Source of the DNA: Symbiodinium natans
Lineage: Eukaryota; Sar; Dinophyceae; Suessiales; Symbiodiniaceae
Reading direction: 5' to 3'
NCBI GenBank assembly: GCA_905221605.1
Contig: CAJNDS010002126.1
Span: 579,501-643,500, forward strand
Length of the DNA stretch: 64,000 nucleotides
In this document: piece by piece, positions 63,701 to 64,000 of the stretch
Numbering within the stretch: the first letter of the stretch is position 1
Layout: each line of letters starts with the position of its first letter
Notes under the pieces: model-generated
Told to the model about the DNA's origin: nothing
Databases searched by the model: none
What the model saw: the letters and a program-made list of their open reading frames with translations, nothing else
Program-made: the position numbers and the translations under genes

Positions 63701-64000
63701 CTAAACCCTAAACCCTAAACCCCAAACCCCAAACCCTAAACTTTAAACCCCAAACCCTACACCCTAAACCCTAAACCCTAAACCCTATAAGCCCTAAGTC
63801 TTATATACCCTAAGCCCAAGCGCTTTTTTACAGCATTTTTAGGGAGCACAGAAGCGGAGATTCTATTGAGAGCTGGACCTGCGCCCCCAAGTCATCTGCT
63901 TCCGACTTCCAAAACCCAAAATCACGAATCCCGGAGCCCCCTAGAACCCTATAATCTTATAACCCTACGACCCTAAAGCCCTAGAACCCTATAACCCTGT

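Noticed and set aside
1-64000. Window as a chromosome end / subtelomere because of the dense TTTAGGG repeats
   Set aside because: Both strands of the repeat alternate regularly, arrays are short, and each is tied to an exon boundary; a telomere would be one orientation and terminal.

Overview
The window looks like nuclear DNA of a dinoflagellate. Three things point there. Short protein-coding exons with GT, GC and GA donors are embedded in long arrays of the TTTAGGG/CCCTAAA telomere-type heptamer. The LTRs of a resident retrotransposon carry a near-copy of the dinoflagellate spliced leader. The retrotransposon is a giant Ty3/gypsy-type element with CCCH-finger Gag. There are no bacterial-style genes, rRNA, tRNA or CRISPR arrays that I can see. 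I read everything by eye. Exon joins were accepted because they restore one continuous frame that matches family motifs; boundaries are good to about 1-3 bases.

Layout. (1) 235-1402: exons of an unrecognised protein, possibly the 5' part of the next gene. (2) 1655-about 51650: one mitochondrial-carrier (SLC25-like) gene in at least 14 recognisable exons of 29-84 nt, colinear with the family. Its exons lie at 1655-5028, 23851-24473, 46035-48863 and 50411-51650. (3) Inside carrier intron 5029-23850, on the same strand, sits a complete flavin amine oxidase gene (6030-21298, about 25 exons, own ATG and stop) and probably another small set of exons (21440-23388). (4) Inside carrier intron 24474-46034 sits a 17,288-bp LTR retrotransposon (26431-43718) with identical 297-bp LTRs and an ATAT target duplication. 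(5) 52230-63700: clean coding-looking exons of one or more unidentified genes, again separated by telomere-repeat introns.

Introns. The typical intron starts G(G)TTTAGGGTTTAGGG..., has a short unique loop, and ends ...CCCTAAACCCTAAA...AG. The two ends are inverted repeats made of telomere-type arrays, so exons lie between a CCCTAAA block on the left and a TTTAGGG block on the right. The thousands of heptamers here are therefore intron ends, not a chromosome end. Several introns have a 3-4 bp repeat at the two splice boundaries, as introner (intron-generating) transposons do.

Retrotransposon. Gag (two CCCH fingers) is followed in the +1 frame by an open frame of 3388 codons. The domain order is protease, RT thumb/connection plus RNase H, integrase (H2C2, DD35E), a degenerate methyltransferase-like region, and only then the RT fingers/palm (YVDD). 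RT is thus cut in two and Pol is circularly permuted. Downstream come a KptA/Tpt1 RNA 2'-phosphotransferase domain with a C2H2 finger, an ORF with RanBP2-type fingers, and an ORF with a membrane segment, a SWIM finger and a phospholipase-D/HKD domain. Identical LTRs mean the insertion is recent.
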